Shown piece by piece: positions 1 through 9,622 of a DNA stretch of 64,000 nt. The stretch is from the NCBI RefSeq assembly GCF_029813775.1, contig NZ_JARVKW010000013.1, positions 1-64,000 on the forward strand. Reading direction: 5' to 3'. The notes under the pieces were generated by a model. It did no database searches and was not told where the DNA came from. It saw nothing but the letters and a program-made list of their open reading frames with translations. The DNA is from Streptomyces sp. DH24 (GTDB taxonomy: Bacteria > Actinomycetota > Actinomycetes > Streptomycetales > Streptomycetaceae). How positions within the stretch are numbered: position 1 is the stretch's first letter; each line of letters opens with the position of its first letter. A program made the translations under genes and the position numbers.

Positions 1-951
1 CGCCAGCTGGGCGAGCGGCGGCAGGAGTTGCAGGTAGTAGTGGCCGAAGAAGTGGAATCCGGTGGCGACCGCGCCGGCCGACGCGCCGAACCACAGCCAC
101 AGGGCCGGCGCCCCGGTGCGGGCGATGCGCAGCGCCCGCACCACGGGCGGGATCAGTCCCGCGCAGGCCACCGCCACGATCGCGGTGTTGGCCAGGGCAC
201 GGCCCAGGACGTGGAGTTCGGATCCGGTGAACGAGGCGTACGTGCCCGAGCCGGTGACGGTCCAGAACAGGAACCCCGCCGGGTCGGTGACCAGAGCCGC
301 GCCCAGCACCGGCAGCACGGCGCCCGCCACCACCCTGAGCAGCCCGCCGTGCGAGCCCCGGCACAGCCACAGCACCGGCAGCAGCACCGCCCCGCCGGTC
401 TGCTTGGCAAGGAACGCGCAGCCGACGGCGGCCCCGGCCGCGCCTCAGCGGCGGCGGTCGGCGCACCACATCGCCGCCGCCGTGCACGGCAGTATGAACA
501 GTTCGAAGCCGGCGGCCTGCGCGTCCTCGGGGTTCAGCCCGACCGAGACCAGCAGGTACAGCACGCCGGCCGTGCGGCCCGCGCGGTCGCCCCAGCGGCG
601 CCGGGCCAGCGAGGCGAGCAGCACGGCGGTGAGCAGTTGCGCGAGGACGGCGAGGACGCGCACCGACGTGAGCGAGTCGGAGCCGGCCACCGTGAAGGCG
701 GCCTCGTAGAGCCACGGCACCAGGGGCGGTTTGCGGTCGACGACCGTCTCGTACAGCTCGCCGCCGTGCGCCAGTATGCGGGCCTGGACGGCGAGGAGGC
801 CCTCGTCGGGGTTCCACAGCGGCCGGGCGAAGGACGGGACGCGGGTGACGCAGGCCAGCACCGCCAGCAGGGGCAGCAGGCGGTGCCAGTAGCGGAGGTC
901 CGTGTGCCGTTCGAGTGCGGAGCGTGATGCTGCGAGGGGCTCGGCGCGCAT
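1..951 (-). pseudogene. Glycosyltransferase family 39-type membrane protein, in-frame stop, 3' end outside window
   Basis: The frame starts at ATG 951 and reads a typical ArnT/GT39-like N-terminus: a basic stretch, a hydrophobic helix, then the loop RPLWNPDEGLLAVQARIL with the acidic pair expected of polyprenyl-phosphate-sugar transferases, and DRKPPLVPWLYE. A TGA at 447-445 interrupts it after CADRRR. The same frame then stays open to base 1 and continues with family-like helices (FLAKQTGGAVLLPVLW and, near the edge, FHFFGHYYLQLLPPLA). The simplest reading is a TGG (Trp) to TGA change; a sequencing error would look the same. The family transfers sugars from lipid-linked donors on the outer membrane face; the substrate cannot be told. 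It is a separate unit behind the terminator at 966-1007. The broken state is seen directly; the family call is from sequence pattern. Confidence 0.7.
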
Positions 952-965
952 GGGGGGCACGCTAT

Positions 966-1007
966 CCGGCCCCGTATGTCCCGCGGTGACGGGACATACG
1001 GGGCCGG
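966..1007 (-). terminator. Perfect 18-bp hairpin after the APC permease gene
   Basis: Arms at 966-983 and 990-1007 are exactly complementary around a six-base loop. It lies 60 bp past the permease stop codon and before the glycosyltransferase start, so it probably ends the permease transcript. There is no U-tract, as is common in Streptomyces. Confidence 0.8.
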
Positions 1008-1066
1008 TGTGTCGGACCTGGCGGCCACGCGGGCCGAGCCCTCGTCCGGTCGCCCTGCCGGTGCGG

Positions 1067-2590
1067 CTACTCGGTGTCACCGCGCTGCGGTTTGAACACC
1101 TCGCCGACGGGCGTCTCACGGCCGCGGGCGAGGCGGCTGTGGGTGCGGCCGTAGAGGAAGTACACGACGCAGCCGATGGCCATCCAGATGCCGAACCGGA
1201 TCCAGGTCTCGGTGGGCAGGTTCAGCATCAGCCACAGGGAGGCGCCCACCGACAGGATCGGCAGGGCCGGCACCCACGGGGTGCGGAAGGAGCGGTGCAG
1301 GTCGGGGCGGGTGCGGCGCAGGATGATCACGCTGATCGCGACGATGACGAAGGCGAACAGGGTGCCGATGTTGACCAGCGCGGCGAGTTCGCTCAGCGGG
1401 GTGAAGCCCGCGACGACCGCGATCAGCACGCCCAGCAGGATGGTCGGCCGGTGCGGGGTCTTGAACTTCGGGTGGACGCGCGAGAAGAAGCGCGGCAGCA
1501 GCCCGTCGCGGCTCATCGCGAAGAAGACGCGGGTCTGGCCGAGCAGCAGGATCATGCAGACGGTGGTGAGGCCGACGGCGGCGCCGAAGCTGATGAAGCC
1601 CGCGTACCAGGGGTGGCCGGTGGCCTTGAAGGCGTCGGCGAGCGGGGCGTCCACGGACAGCCTGCTGTAGTGCTGCATTCCGGTGACGACGATGGACACG
1701 GCGACGTACAGCGCGGTGCAGATGAACAGGGAGCCGAGGATGCCGCGGGGCATGTCGCGCTGCGGGTTCCTGGTCTCCTCGGCGGCCGTGGCGACGATGT
1801 CGAAGCCGATGAAGGCGAAGAAGACGACCGACGCGGCGGTGAAGATGCCCATCACGCCGAAGTTGGCGGGAGCCCAGCCGAACAGCACCTGGATGAGGGG
1901 CGAGTCGAGACTCTCGCCCGCCGGGACCGGCTGCGACTTGGGGATGAACGGGTCGTAGTTGTCGCCCTTGATGAAGAAGGCGCCGGCGATGATCACGACG
2001 AGGACGACGGTCACCTTGATGGCGACGACGACGGACGTGATCCGCGCGGACAGCTTCATGCCGAGGACGAGGATCGCCGTGAGCACCAGGACCAGGACGG
2101 CCGCGAGGATGTCGAAGCCGAAGCCGTCGGCGCCGTCCCGGCCGCCGAGCTCGGCGGGCATCGTCCAGCCCGCGTTGCCCATCAGCGAGCGGATGTAGCC
2201 GGACCAGCCGACGGCCACCACCGCCGTCCCGAGCGCGAACTCCAGCACCAGGTCCCAGCCGATGATCCAGGCGGGCAGCTCACCGAGCGAGGCGTACGAG
2301 AAGGTGTAGGCGGACCCGGCGACCGGGACCGTGGACGCGAACTCGGCGTAGCACAGAGCGGCCAGCGCGCAGACGACACCGGCCGTGGCGAAGGCGATCG
2401 CCACGGCGGGCCCGGCGTTGTTCTTGGCGACCGTACCGGTGAGGACGAAGATGCCGGTGCCGATGATGACACCGACGCCGAAGACGGTCAGATCCAGCGC
2501 GGACAAGGATTTCTTGAGCGCGTGCTCTGGTTCCTCGGTGTCGAGGATGGACTGCTCGACCTTTTTCGTCCGGAAGAGATTGCTGCTCAC
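1067..2590 (-). CDS. APC-superfamily amino acid permease
   Basis: A 507-residue integral membrane protein with about 12 hydrophobic segments. The N-terminal EHALKKSLSALDLTVFGVGVIIGTGIFVLTG is the APC consensus, with the unwound first-helix motif GTGIFV. AAEETRNPQRDMPRGI and the RDGLLPRFFSRVHPKFKTPHRP loop are typical of the cationic amino acid transporter/YfnA branch. It should import an amino acid by proton symport; substrate unknown. The GTG start at 2590 was chosen because GGGAGG lies five bases upstream; the open frame continues much further upstream without family similarity. It is monocistronic between two strong terminators. Confidence 0.9.
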   Translation of the reverse strand: MSSNLFRTKKVEQSILDTEEPEHALKKSLSALDLTVFGVGVIIGTGIFVLTGTVAKNNAGPAVAIAFATAGVVCALAALCYAEFASTVPVAGSAYTFSYASLGELPAWIIGWDLVLEFALGTAVVAVGWSGYIRSLMGNAGWTMPAELGGRDGADGFGFDILAAVLVLVLTAILVLGMKLSARITSVVVAIKVTVVLVVIIAGAFFIKGDNYDPFIPKSQPVPAGESLDSPLIQVLFGWAPANFGVMGIFTAASVVFFAFIGFDIVATAAEETRNPQRDMPRGILGSLFICTALYVAVSIVVTGMQHYSRLSVDAPLADAFKATGHPWYAGFISFGAAVGLTTVCMILLLGQTRVFFAMSRDGLLPRFFSRVHPKFKTPHRPTILLGVLIAVVAGFTPLSELAALVNIGTLFAFVIVAISVIILRRTRPDLHRSFRTPWVPALPILSVGASLWLMLNLPTETWIRFGIWMAIGCVVYFLYGRTHSRLARGRETPVGEVFKPQRGDTE

Positions 2591-2672
2591 GGGTACCTCC
2601 CACGCTTGTCGTCCCCGACATGATCGAGAGGGGGCGCAGTGCGTATGCCCCGGCACGGGCCTCGTCACGCGA

Positions 2673-2716
2673 ATGGGCCGGTCGCACCACTCTTCACAGT
2701 GGTGCAACCGGCCCAT
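2673..2716 (-). terminator. 19-bp hairpin between dxs and the permease gene
   Basis: Arms 2673-2691 (atgggccggtcgcaccact) and 2698-2716 pair along their whole length with one G-U wobble and loop CTTCAC. It sits 21 bp after the dxs stop codon, so it is the dxs terminator. Confidence 0.85.
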
Positions 2717-2736
2717 CGGGACCAGTCGGGACCGCG

Positions 2737-4656
2737 TCAGTCGCGGGCGGCCTCCACCCCGGCGGCGGAGCGCTCGAACCGGCCGTCGATCCTGGCGACC
2801 AGGCCGGTCACCTGGCGCGCGATGTCGGGCGCGGTCAGGCCGATCTCGGCGAGCACCTCCGCGCGGGAGGCGTGGTCGAGGAAGCGCGGCGGGATGCCGA
2901 AGTCGCGCAGCGGCACGTCCACGCCCGCGTCCCTGAGGGCCTGGGCGACGGCCGAGCCGACGCCGCCGACGCGCGAGTTGTCCTCGACGGTGACGACGAC
3001 GCGGTGCCGCTCGGCGAGCGGGGCCATGGCCTCGTCCACGGGCTTGACCCAGCGCGGGTCGACGACGGTGGTGGAGATGCCCTGCTTGTCGAGGAGGGCG
3101 GCCACCTCCAGGCACATCGGGGCGAGGGCGCCCACGGAGACCAGCAGCACGTCCGGGGCGTCGGTGCCGGCCTCGCGCAGCACGTCCATGCCGCCGACGC
3201 GGCCGACGGCCGGTACGGCGGGGCCGACGGCGCCCTTGGAGAAGCGGACCACGGTCGGGGCGTCGTCCACGGCGACGGCCTCGCGGAGCTGGGCGCGGAC
3301 CTGCTCGGCGTCGCGCGGGGCGGCGAGCCTGAGGCCGGGCACGACCTGGAGGATCGACATGTCCCACATGCCGTTGTGGGAGGCGCCGTCGGTGCCGGTG
3401 ACGCCGGCCCGGTCCAGGACGAACGTGACGCCGCACTTGTGCAGGGCGACGTCCATCAGGACCTGGTCGAAGGCGCGGTTGAGGAAGGTGGCGTAGACGG
3501 CGAAGACGGGGTGGACGCCGCCGTGCGCGAGGCCGGCCGCGGAGACGGCGCCGTGCTGCTCGGCGATGCCGACGTCGTAGACCCGGTCCGGGAAGCGCTT
3601 GGCGAACTTGTCCAGGCCGACGGGCTGGAGCATGGCCGCGGTGATCGCGACGACGTCCTCGCGCTCCTCGCCCAGCTTGACCATCTCGTCGCCGAAGACG
3701 CTCGTCCAGTCGGCGCCGGAGGTGGCGATCGGCAGGCCCGTGTCGGGGTGGATCTTGCCGACGGCGTGGAAGCGGTCGGCCTCGTCCGCGAGGGCGGGCT
3801 GGTAGCCGCGGCCCTTCTCGGTGAGGCAGTGCACGATGACGGGGCCGTTGAAGCGCTTGGCGCGGGCGAGGGCGGACTCCAGGGCCTCGATGTCGTGGCC
3901 GTCGATCGGGCCGACGTACTTCAGGCCCAGGTCCTCGAACAGGCCCTGCGGGGCGATGAAGTCCTTCAGGCCCTTCTTCGCGCCGTGCAGCGTGCCGTAG
4001 AGCGGCTTGCCGACGACCGGGGTGCGCTCCAGGAGGTCCTTGGTGCGGGCCAGGAAGCGCTCGTAGCCGTCGGTGGTGCGCAGGGTCGCCAGGTGGTTGG
4101 CGAGTCCGCCGATCGTGGGGGCGTAGGAGCGCTCGTTGTCGTTGACGACGATGACCAGCGGGCGGTCCTTGGCGTCGGCGATGTTGTTCAGCGCCTCCCA
4201 GGCCATGCCGCCGGTGAGGGCGCCGTCGCCGATGACCGCGACGACGTGGCTGTCGCGCTTGTGGAGCTGGTTGGCCTTGGCGATGCCGTCGGCCCAGCCG
4301 AGGACGGTGGAGGCGTGGCTGTTCTCGATGACGTCGTGCTCGGACTCGGCCTGCGAGGGGTAGCCGGACAGGCCGCCCTTCATCTTCAGCCGGGAGAAGT
4401 CCTGGCGTCCGGTGAGCAGCTTGTGCACGTAGGACTGGTGGCCGGTGTCCCACAGCACCTTGTCCCGGGGCGACTCGAAGACCCGGTGCAGGGCGATGGT
4501 GAGCTCGACCACGCCGAGGTTGGGGCCGAGGTGGCCGCCGGTCTTGGAGACCGCCTCGACGAGGAAGGTCCGGATCTCCCCGGCCAGCTGGTCCAGCTCC
4601 TGTGGGCTGAGCGTGTCCAGATCGCGCGGTCCCCTGATGCGGGTCAGCAGCGGCAC
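2737..4656 (-). CDS. dxs: 1-deoxy-D-xylulose-5-phosphate synthase
   Basis: 639 residues, normal for Dxs. The enzyme condenses pyruvate and glyceraldehyde-3-phosphate with thiamine diphosphate, the first step of the MEP isoprenoid pathway, in the cytosol. Seen: the early loop [31 protein letters not shown], the [11 protein letters not shown] segment, the ThDP motif [18 protein letters not shown] ending in [11 protein letters not shown], the transketolase-type pyrimidine domain ([17 protein letters not shown]) and the C-terminal transketolase domain ([20 protein letters not shown]). ATG 4656 is preceded by CAAGGAGGCACGGG-type sequence, a good ribosome site. It stands alone, with its own terminator, next to but not in the xylose operon. 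Confidence 0.98.
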   Translation of the reverse strand: MPLLTRIRGPRDLDTLSPQELDQLAGEIRTFLVEAVSKTGGHLGPNLGVVELTIALHRVFESPRDKVLWDTGHQSYVHKLLTGRQDFSRLKMKGGLSGYPSQAESEHDVIENSHASTVLGWADGIAKANQLHKRDSHVVAVIGDGALTGGMAWEALNNIADAKDRPLVIVVNDNERSYAPTIGGLANHLATLRTTDGYERFLARTKDLLERTPVVGKPLYGTLHGAKKGLKDFIAPQGLFEDLGLKYVGPIDGHDIEALESALARAKRFNGPVIVHCLTEKGRGYQPALADEADRFHAVGKIHPDTGLPIATSGADWTSVFGDEMVKLGEEREDVVAITAAMLQPVGLDKFAKRFPDRVYDVGIAEQHGAVSAAGLAHGGVHPVFAVYATFLNRAFDQVLMDVALHKCGVTFVLDRAGVTGTDGASHNGMWDMSILQVVPGLRLAAPRDAEQVRAQLREAVAVDDAPTVVRFSKGAVGPAVPAVGRVGGMDVLREAGTDAPDVLLVSVGALAPMCLEVAALLDKQGISTTVVDPRWVKPVDEAMAPLAERHRVVVTVEDNSRVGGVGSAVAQALRDAGVDVPLRDFGIPPRFLDHASRAEVLAEIGLTAPDIARQVTGLVARIDGRFERSAAGVEAARD

Positions 4657-4798
4657 CCGTGCCTCCTTGCAGTAGAGCTGTTCGAGCTGTTGCCGGGCTC
4701 GTCGAGTCTAATGTTCCGCCCCGGCGGGCGGCGCCCGGGCGGTGCGTCGTGCGTCACGCGATCGGCCCGGCCGCGCGCCGCCCGCCCCGTGACACGAC

Positions 4799-4830
4799 TG
4801 TGCCCGGCACCGCCGTGGGTGCCGGGCACA
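4799..4830 (-). terminator. Hairpin ending the xylFGH operon
   Basis: Thirteen-base arms 4799-4811 and 4818-4830 (tgtgcccggcacc and its complement) pair perfectly, 18 bp past the stop codon of xylH. Confidence 0.8.
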
Positions 4831-4847
4831 GGGCCGGGGGGGCGTGG

Positions 4848-6143
4848 CTAGGCGCGACCCGCCGTCTTCTGCGTCTTGCGGGTGACCGAGTCGATCACGA
4901 CCGTGGTGAGCAGCACCGCCGCGGTGATCATGTACTTCACCGGCTCGGCGATGGACTCCAGCTGGAGGCCGTACTGGATGGAGACGATCACCAGGACACC
5001 GAGCAGGGCGTTCCAGGTGCGGCCCCGGCCGCCGAAGAGGCTGGTGCCGCCGATGACGGCCGCGGCGATGGCGTTCATCAGCAGGTCACCGGTGCCGGCG
5101 CTCTGGTTGGCGGACGCGATCTTGGAGGCCAGGAACAGGCCGCCGATCGCGGCGAAGCCGCCCGCGATGGCGAACACGGAGATCCGGATCGCCGTGACGT
5201 TGATACCGGCTCGGCGGGACGCCTCGACGCTGCCGCCGAGCGCGAACACCTTGCGGCCGTAGGCGGTGCGGCGGAGCAGGAAGTCCGTGCCGATGAGGAA
5301 GGCCAGGAAGATCACCGTGGCCAGCGGCAGGCCCTTGTACTGGTTGTACATGAAGGCCGCGGCGAAGGAGACGACCGCCAGCAGCACGGTCCGCAGCACG
5401 ATGTCGCTGAGCGGCCGGGACGGGATGCCCGCGGCCTCCCGGCGGCGGTTGCCCAGGAAGGAGGTGACGAAGAACACCGCCACGACGAGCAGGGCCAGGC
5501 CGTAGGCGGCGGCGACGTCCGCGAAGAAGTACGTCGTCAGCTGCCCGATCAGACCGTCGCTGTCGAGGTTGATGGTGCCGTTCTCGCCCAGGATCTTGAG
5601 CATGAAGCCGAGCCAGAACAGCAGGCCGGCCAGGGTCACGGCGAAGGCGGGGGCGCCCAGCACCGCGAAGAAGAAGCCGTGCGCCGCGCCGATGACCGCG
5701 CCGGCGGCGACGGCGAGCAGCACCGCCAGCCACTCGGGCATGCCCTGGTTCACGGCGAGGACGGCCGCGAGGGCGCTGGAGGCGCCGCTGACCGAGCCGA
5801 CCGACAGGTCGATCTCGCCGAGCAGCAGCACGAACACGATGCCGACCGAGATCATGCCGGTGCCGACCATCGTGACGGTGATGTCGCTGATGTTCTGCGC
5901 GGACAGGAACGCGGAGTTGAGGCTCTGGAAGATGACGCAGATGAGGATGAGGCCGACGACGACGGGGATGGACCCCAGTTCGCCCGCCTTCATCTTGCGC
6001 TTGAACTCGCCCCAGTAGCCGGCGAGGCCCTGCTCGCGGACCAGCAGGCGCGGGTCGACGGCGGTGACGGCCGCGGCGGCGGCCTCCGGGTTCACCACCT
6101 CGTGCTCGTCCCGCTGGGTGCCGGAGGTCTTCTCGGTGCTCAC
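4848..6143 (-). CDS. xylH: Xylose-type sugar ABC transporter permease
   Basis: 431 residues with about ten hydrophobic helices and a long polar N-terminus, the plan of the BPD_transp_2/MmsB-XylH permeases, which form the channel of carbohydrate-uptake-2 ABC importers. Hallmarks are LLGEIDLSVGSVSGASSALAAVLAV, the EAA-like segment RRTAYGRKVFALGGSVEASRRAGINV and the late motif IGGTSLFGGRGRTWNALLGV. GTG 6143 overlaps the stop of the upstream ATPase by four bases (GTGA), so the two are translationally coupled. It is the last gene of the binding protein - ATPase - permease unit beside a ROK regulator, the order known for the Streptomyces xylFGH transporter; xylose specificity rests on that context. 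Confidence 0.9.
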   Translation of the reverse strand: MSTEKTSGTQRDEHEVVNPEAAAAAVTAVDPRLLVREQGLAGYWGEFKRKMKAGELGSIPVVVGLILICVIFQSLNSAFLSAQNISDITVTMVGTGMISVGIVFVLLLGEIDLSVGSVSGASSALAAVLAVNQGMPEWLAVLLAVAAGAVIGAAHGFFFAVLGAPAFAVTLAGLLFWLGFMLKILGENGTINLDSDGLIGQLTTYFFADVAAAYGLALLVVAVFFVTSFLGNRRREAAGIPSRPLSDIVLRTVLLAVVSFAAAFMYNQYKGLPLATVIFLAFLIGTDFLLRRTAYGRKVFALGGSVEASRRAGINVTAIRISVFAIAGGFAAIGGLFLASKIASANQSAGTGDLLMNAIAAAVIGGTSLFGGRGRTWNALLGVLVIVSIQYGLQLESIAEPVKYMITAAVLLTTVVIDSVTRKTQKTAGRA

Positions 6144-6922
6144 TTGGAGGCCTCCCCGTTCGAGCGGGCCGCACGGCGGGTGACGGCGTTGTCGGTGGCG
6201 CCGGTGATGGCGGCGATGATGTCCTCCTGGGAGGTCGTCTTGACCTCGAAGACACCGTTGTTGCGGCCCAGGCGCAGCACCGCGACCTTGTCCGCGACCG
6301 CCTTGACGTCGGCCATGTTGTGGCTGATGAGGATGACGGCGTGTCCGCGCTCGCGCAGCCGCTCGACGAGGTCGAGGACCTGCGCGGTCTGCTCGACGCC
6401 GAGGGCGGCGGTGGGCTCGTCGAGGATGACCAGCTTGGGCTCGCCGAGCATGGAGCGGGCGATGGCCACGACCTGGCGCTGACCGCCGGACAGCGAGGCG
6501 ATCGGGATGCGCACGCTGGGGATGCGGATCGACAGGGTCTGGAGGAGGTCGCGGGCGCGCCGCTCCATCTCCACCTCGTCGAGGATTCCGCGGCGCTTGA
6601 TCTCACGGCCGAGGAACAGGTTCCCGACGACGTCGATGTTGTCGCACAGCGCGAGGTCCTGGTAGACGGTCGCGATGCCCAGCGCCTGGGCGTCGTGCGG
6701 CTTGCTGATCTGAACGGTCTTGCCGTCCCACTCGATGGCGCCTTCATCGATGGGATGCACGCCGGCGATCGTCTTCACCAGCGTGGACTTTCCGGCGCCG
6801 TTGTCGCCCACCAGGGCGACAACCTCACCGGCGTGGACCTCAAGCTCTACGTCGGTGAGCGCCTGGACGGCACCGAAACGCTTGGAGACCCCGCGCAACG
6901 CCAGCACGGGCGTAGCGGACAC
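6140..6922 (-). CDS. xylG: Xylose-type sugar ABC transporter ATP-binding protein
   Basis: A single ABC domain of 260 residues. Most ribose/xylose ATPases are tandem 500-residue proteins; the short form is usual for actinobacterial XylG. Seen: Walker A GDNGAGKST, Q-loop VYQDLALCDN, signature LSGGQRQVVAIARSM, Walker B LVILDEPTAALG and switch HNMAD. It drives import through XylH. Start choice: an ATG at 6931 abuts the GAAGGAG ribosome site with no spacing, whereas GTG 6922 lies nine bases after it, so VSATPVLALRG is the likelier N-terminus. A hairpin separates it from xylF; it overlaps xylH by four bases. Confidence 0.92.
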   Translation of the reverse strand: MSATPVLALRGVSKRFGAVQALTDVELEVHAGEVVALVGDNGAGKSTLVKTIAGVHPIDEGAIEWDGKTVQISKPHDAQALGIATVYQDLALCDNIDVVGNLFLGREIKRRGILDEVEMERRARDLLQTLSIRIPSVRIPIASLSGGQRQVVAIARSMLGEPKLVILDEPTAALGVEQTAQVLDLVERLRERGHAVILISHNMADVKAVADKVAVLRLGRNNGVFEVKTTSQEDIIAAITGATDNAVTRRAARSNGEASK

Positions 6923-7081
6923 GTGAACCATCTCCTTCGCCGCCTGACCCGGCGGAAGGTAGTGCAGAAGATTGGGGGGTGGAGAGGTGATCCGTCCGGC
7001 GCCCCGCCACGAGCTTGCGGGGCTGTTGATGCGCGGGGCGCCGGAGGAGCCTTGGGGCAGCCGTCCCCTCATGCGGTCGCG

Positions 7082-7110
7082 GTACGGGAATCCGGGCCGG
7101 ATTCCCGTAC
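7082..7110 (-). terminator. Intercistronic hairpin between xylF and xylG
   Basis: Arms gtacgggaatccg (7082-7094) and 7098-7110 pair perfectly around a three-base loop, 23 bp after the xylF stop. A stem here commonly stabilises binding-protein mRNA or partly terminates, giving more binding protein than transporter. That role is inferred. Confidence 0.65.
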
Positions 7111-7132
7111 GCGGCAGGGGACTTCGGGCTGC

Positions 7133-8242
7133 TTACTTGATGCCGAGCTTGTCGCAGGCGGCCTTGTACTTGCCGGTGCAGATCTCGGCGGCGGTGTAGA
7201 CGCCGTCCTTGATGACGGTGTCGTTGATGTTGTCCTTGGTCAGCGAGGTGACCGGGACGAGCACGGACGGGACGTCCTTGGCGCTGCCGCTGGAGACCTT
7301 GTCCTTGGCGATGGAGTCGAGGCTCTCGCCCTTGGCGAGCGCGACGGCCATCTCGGCGGCGGCGGCGGCCTCCGGGGCGTACGGCTTGTAGACGCTCATG
7401 TACTGCTCACCGGAGACGATGCGCTGCACACCCGCGAGTTCGGCGTCCTGGCCGGTGACCGGCACGTCGATGCCGGCGGCCTTCAGGGCGGTGATGATGC
7501 CGCCCGCCATGCCGTCGTTGGCGGAGTAGACACCGGCGATCTTGTTCTTGCCGAGCGCCGAGATCGCCGCCTCCATGTTGGCGTTGGCGTTGTCCGGCGA
7601 CCACTCCTTGGTGTCGAACTCCTTGCCGACCTTGACCTTGCCGTCGAGGACCTCGTGGGCGCCCTGCTTGAACTGGGCGGCGTTCGGGTCGGTGACGGAG
7701 CCGTTCATCATGACGATCTGGCTGTCCTTGGCCTTGTCGCCCAGGGCCTCCAGCAGGGCCTTGCCCTGGGTGCGGCCGACCTCGACGTTGTCGAACGAGG
7801 TGTAGGCGCTGATCGGGCCCTCGGCGAGGCGGTCGTAGGCGACGACCTTGATGCCGGCGTCGACGGCCTTCTGGACCGAGTTCTTGATGGCCTTGGCGTC
7901 GACCGCGTCCAGGATCAGGACGTCCACCTTGTTGGTGATCATGGTGTCGACCTGCTGGGCCTGCAGGTTCGCGTCCTGACGGGCGTTGTTGTACTGGATC
8001 GTGGCCTTGTTGTCCGTCAGCTCCTTGATCTTCTTCTCGATCAAGGGGCGGTCGAACTTCTCGTAGCGGGCGGTCTTGTTCTCCGGCAGGAGCAGACCGA
8101 CCTTGATGTTGTCGCCCTTCGCGGCGGAGCCGGAGGACTCGGACTTGTCGCCGGACTCCTTGGCACTCCCACAGGCGGCCAGCGAGACGGCCATCGCACC
8201 GGCGGCGACGGCAACGGCGGCACGACGCATACGCGTGTTCAC
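7133..8242 (-). CDS. xylF: Xylose-type sugar-binding lipoprotein
   Basis: 369 residues. The N-terminus RMRRAAVAVAAGAMAVSLAAC is a lipoprotein signal with lipobox LAAC, so the mature protein is anchored outside the membrane. The rest is a periplasmic-binding-protein type 1 fold: IKVGLLLPENKTARYEKFDRPLIEKK, VDVLILDAVDAKAI, GIKVVAYDRLAEGP, GVYSANDGMAGGIITALKAAGI and VTGQDAELAGVQRIVSG, all in the XylF/ChvE/RbsB pattern. It captures sugar for XylG-XylH. GTG 8242 was chosen because GGGAGG lies nine bases upstream and the signal peptide begins just after. It is transcribed divergently in order from rok7B7 (both minus strand, rok7B7 first). Confidence 0.93.
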   Translation of the reverse strand: MNTRMRRAAVAVAAGAMAVSLAACGSAKESGDKSESSGSAAKGDNIKVGLLLPENKTARYEKFDRPLIEKKIKELTDNKATIQYNNARQDANLQAQQVDTMITNKVDVLILDAVDAKAIKNSVQKAVDAGIKVVAYDRLAEGPISAYTSFDNVEVGRTQGKALLEALGDKAKDSQIVMMNGSVTDPNAAQFKQGAHEVLDGKVKVGKEFDTKEWSPDNANANMEAAISALGKNKIAGVYSANDGMAGGIITALKAAGIDVPVTGQDAELAGVQRIVSGEQYMSVYKPYAPEAAAAAEMAVALAKGESLDSIAKDKVSSGSAKDVPSVLVPVTSLTKDNINDTVIKDGVYTAAEICTGKYKAACDKLGIK

Positions 8243-8364
8243 TTCGAAAAACCTCCCTGACGAGGCCGCGTCGTTGCGGCCGAGGTGGCTGGAAGTCAAC
8301 TCGGCCACACGTGCGACGTCAAGAAGTAAATCCTTAACGGGTTGGCAACGGTGCCATCCGTTCT
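8243..8364 (-). promoter_or_regulatory. xylF leader with a candidate ROK half-site
   Basis: No clean -35/-10 pair stands out. On the minus strand the stretch 8345-8335 reads CAACCCGTTAA, and the same CAACCCG half-site is part of the palindrome in the rok7B7 promoter (9634-9647). A shared half-site upstream of a ROK regulator gene and of its expected target is what a Rok7B7 operator would look like. Confidence 0.35.
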
Positions 8365-9564
8365 CTAAGTGAAGGCGGGTGCCGCGGCAGGCAGCGAACC
8401 GTCCAAAAGGGTGGAATCACCCATCTCGCTGAGCGCGAGAGCGAGCGCTCCGAGCACCTCCGCACGGCCCCCAAGTGCCCCGGGGAGAACGGACAGTTGA
8501 CGTGCCGCGCTGGGGATCGCGTAGCGGCCGACGGACTCCCGGATGGGCCCGAGCACCAGCTCACCGGCCTCGGCGAGATCACCGCCGAGGACCACCCGGC
8601 TCGGGTTCAGCAGGTTGCACAGATTGGCGACTCCGCTGCCGATGTGACGGCCGACGTCGGCGATCACCCGACGGCAGCCCGGGTCGCCGTCCCGCGCCAG
8701 CCGGACGACTCCTTCCAGCGTGAGGTCGGTGCCGTGGCTGGACTGGAGCAGCGGCAGGACGTAGCGCGCGGCCGTGAAAGTCTCCAGGCAGCCCCGGTTT
8801 CCGCAGCGGCAGACGGGGCCGGACTCATCAAGAGTAATATGACCGATTTCTCCCGCTGTGCCACCCGGGCCGCGGTAGATCTTGCCGTTGATCACCAGAC
8901 CGGCGCCGACGCCGCTGGCGACCTTGATGTACGCCAGGTCCCGCACCCCGCGCCCGCTGCCCCAGACCATCTCGCCGAGGGCTCCGAGGTTCGCGTCGTT
9001 GTCCACGTGCACCGGCACGCCGAGCCGCCCCCGCAGCTCCTCGGCGGGCTTGGTGCCGCCCCAGCCGGGCAGGATGGCGGTCGAGCCGAGGGTGCCCGAC
9101 TCGACGTCGATCGGACCGGGCACGCCGAGGCCCACCCCGGCGATCTTGGAACGGTCGACGCCGGTCGCCGCGATCAGACGGCTGACCAGCTCCTCCGCCC
9201 GGTCGAAACCCTGTGTCGAGGAGGCGTCCACGTCCAGCGGCTCGGCCTCCTCCGCCAGCACCTGGTGGGCGAGGTTCCCGACCGCGACACGCAAGTGCGT
9301 ATGGCCGAAATCGACGCCGATGACGATGCCGGCGTCGCCGCTGAGCGAGACGGCGCGGGCCCGGCGGCCGCCGGCCGAGGTGGGGGTGACCTCGACGGTT
9401 CCGCCGTCCTTCAGTTCCCGCACGATGTTGGAGACCGTCGCGGCCGACAGGCCCGTCGTCCTCGCGATCTCCGCCTGGGTGAGCGATCCCGCCAGCCGTA
9501 CGGCCCGGACGACCCTCTCCAGGTTTGCTCGGTGCAGCGACGACTGCGACCCCGGAGTCTCCAC
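8365..9564 (-). CDS. rok7B7: ROK-family transcriptional regulator
   Basis: 399 residues from GTG 9564, which has CAGGAGG five bases upstream; a TTG at 9615 would add 17 residues but has no ribosome site. The N-terminal winged helix-turn-helix (SSLHRANLERVVRAVRLAGSLTQAEIARTTGLSAATVSNIV) is followed by the ROK sugar-kinase-like domain: GVDFGHTHLRVAVG, VPVHVDNDANLGALGE, and the zinc motif CRCGNRGCLET after GGTAGEIGHI. It resembles Rok7B7 of S. coelicolor, known to repress xylFGH and to affect carbon control and antibiotic production. Its position directly before xylF and beside ngcEFG fits. Whether it binds a sugar or a phosphorylated sugar is not visible. Confidence 0.92.
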   Translation of the reverse strand: METPGSQSSLHRANLERVVRAVRLAGSLTQAEIARTTGLSAATVSNIVRELKDGGTVEVTPTSAGGRRARAVSLSGDAGIVIGVDFGHTHLRVAVGNLAHQVLAEEAEPLDVDASSTQGFDRAEELVSRLIAATGVDRSKIAGVGLGVPGPIDVESGTLGSTAILPGWGGTKPAEELRGRLGVPVHVDNDANLGALGEMVWGSGRGVRDLAYIKVASGVGAGLVINGKIYRGPGGTAGEIGHITLDESGPVCRCGNRGCLETFTAARYVLPLLQSSHGTDLTLEGVVRLARDGDPGCRRVIADVGRHIGSGVANLCNLLNPSRVVLGGDLAEAGELVLGPIRESVGRYAIPSAARQLSVLPGALGGRAEVLGALALALSEMGDSTLLDGSLPAAAPAFT

Positions 9565-9622
9565 GACGACCTCCTGCGCGCGGGACCGCAGCGATGAGGC
9601 CCCGTCTATGTCCAACTAGTGA

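Noticed and set aside
902..4851. Long plus-strand open frames (for example 902-2623 and 2620-4851)
   Set aside because: They lie antisense to the permease and dxs genes, translate to His/Gly/Asp/Arg-rich low-complexity sequence typical of high-GC shadows and have no family motifs.
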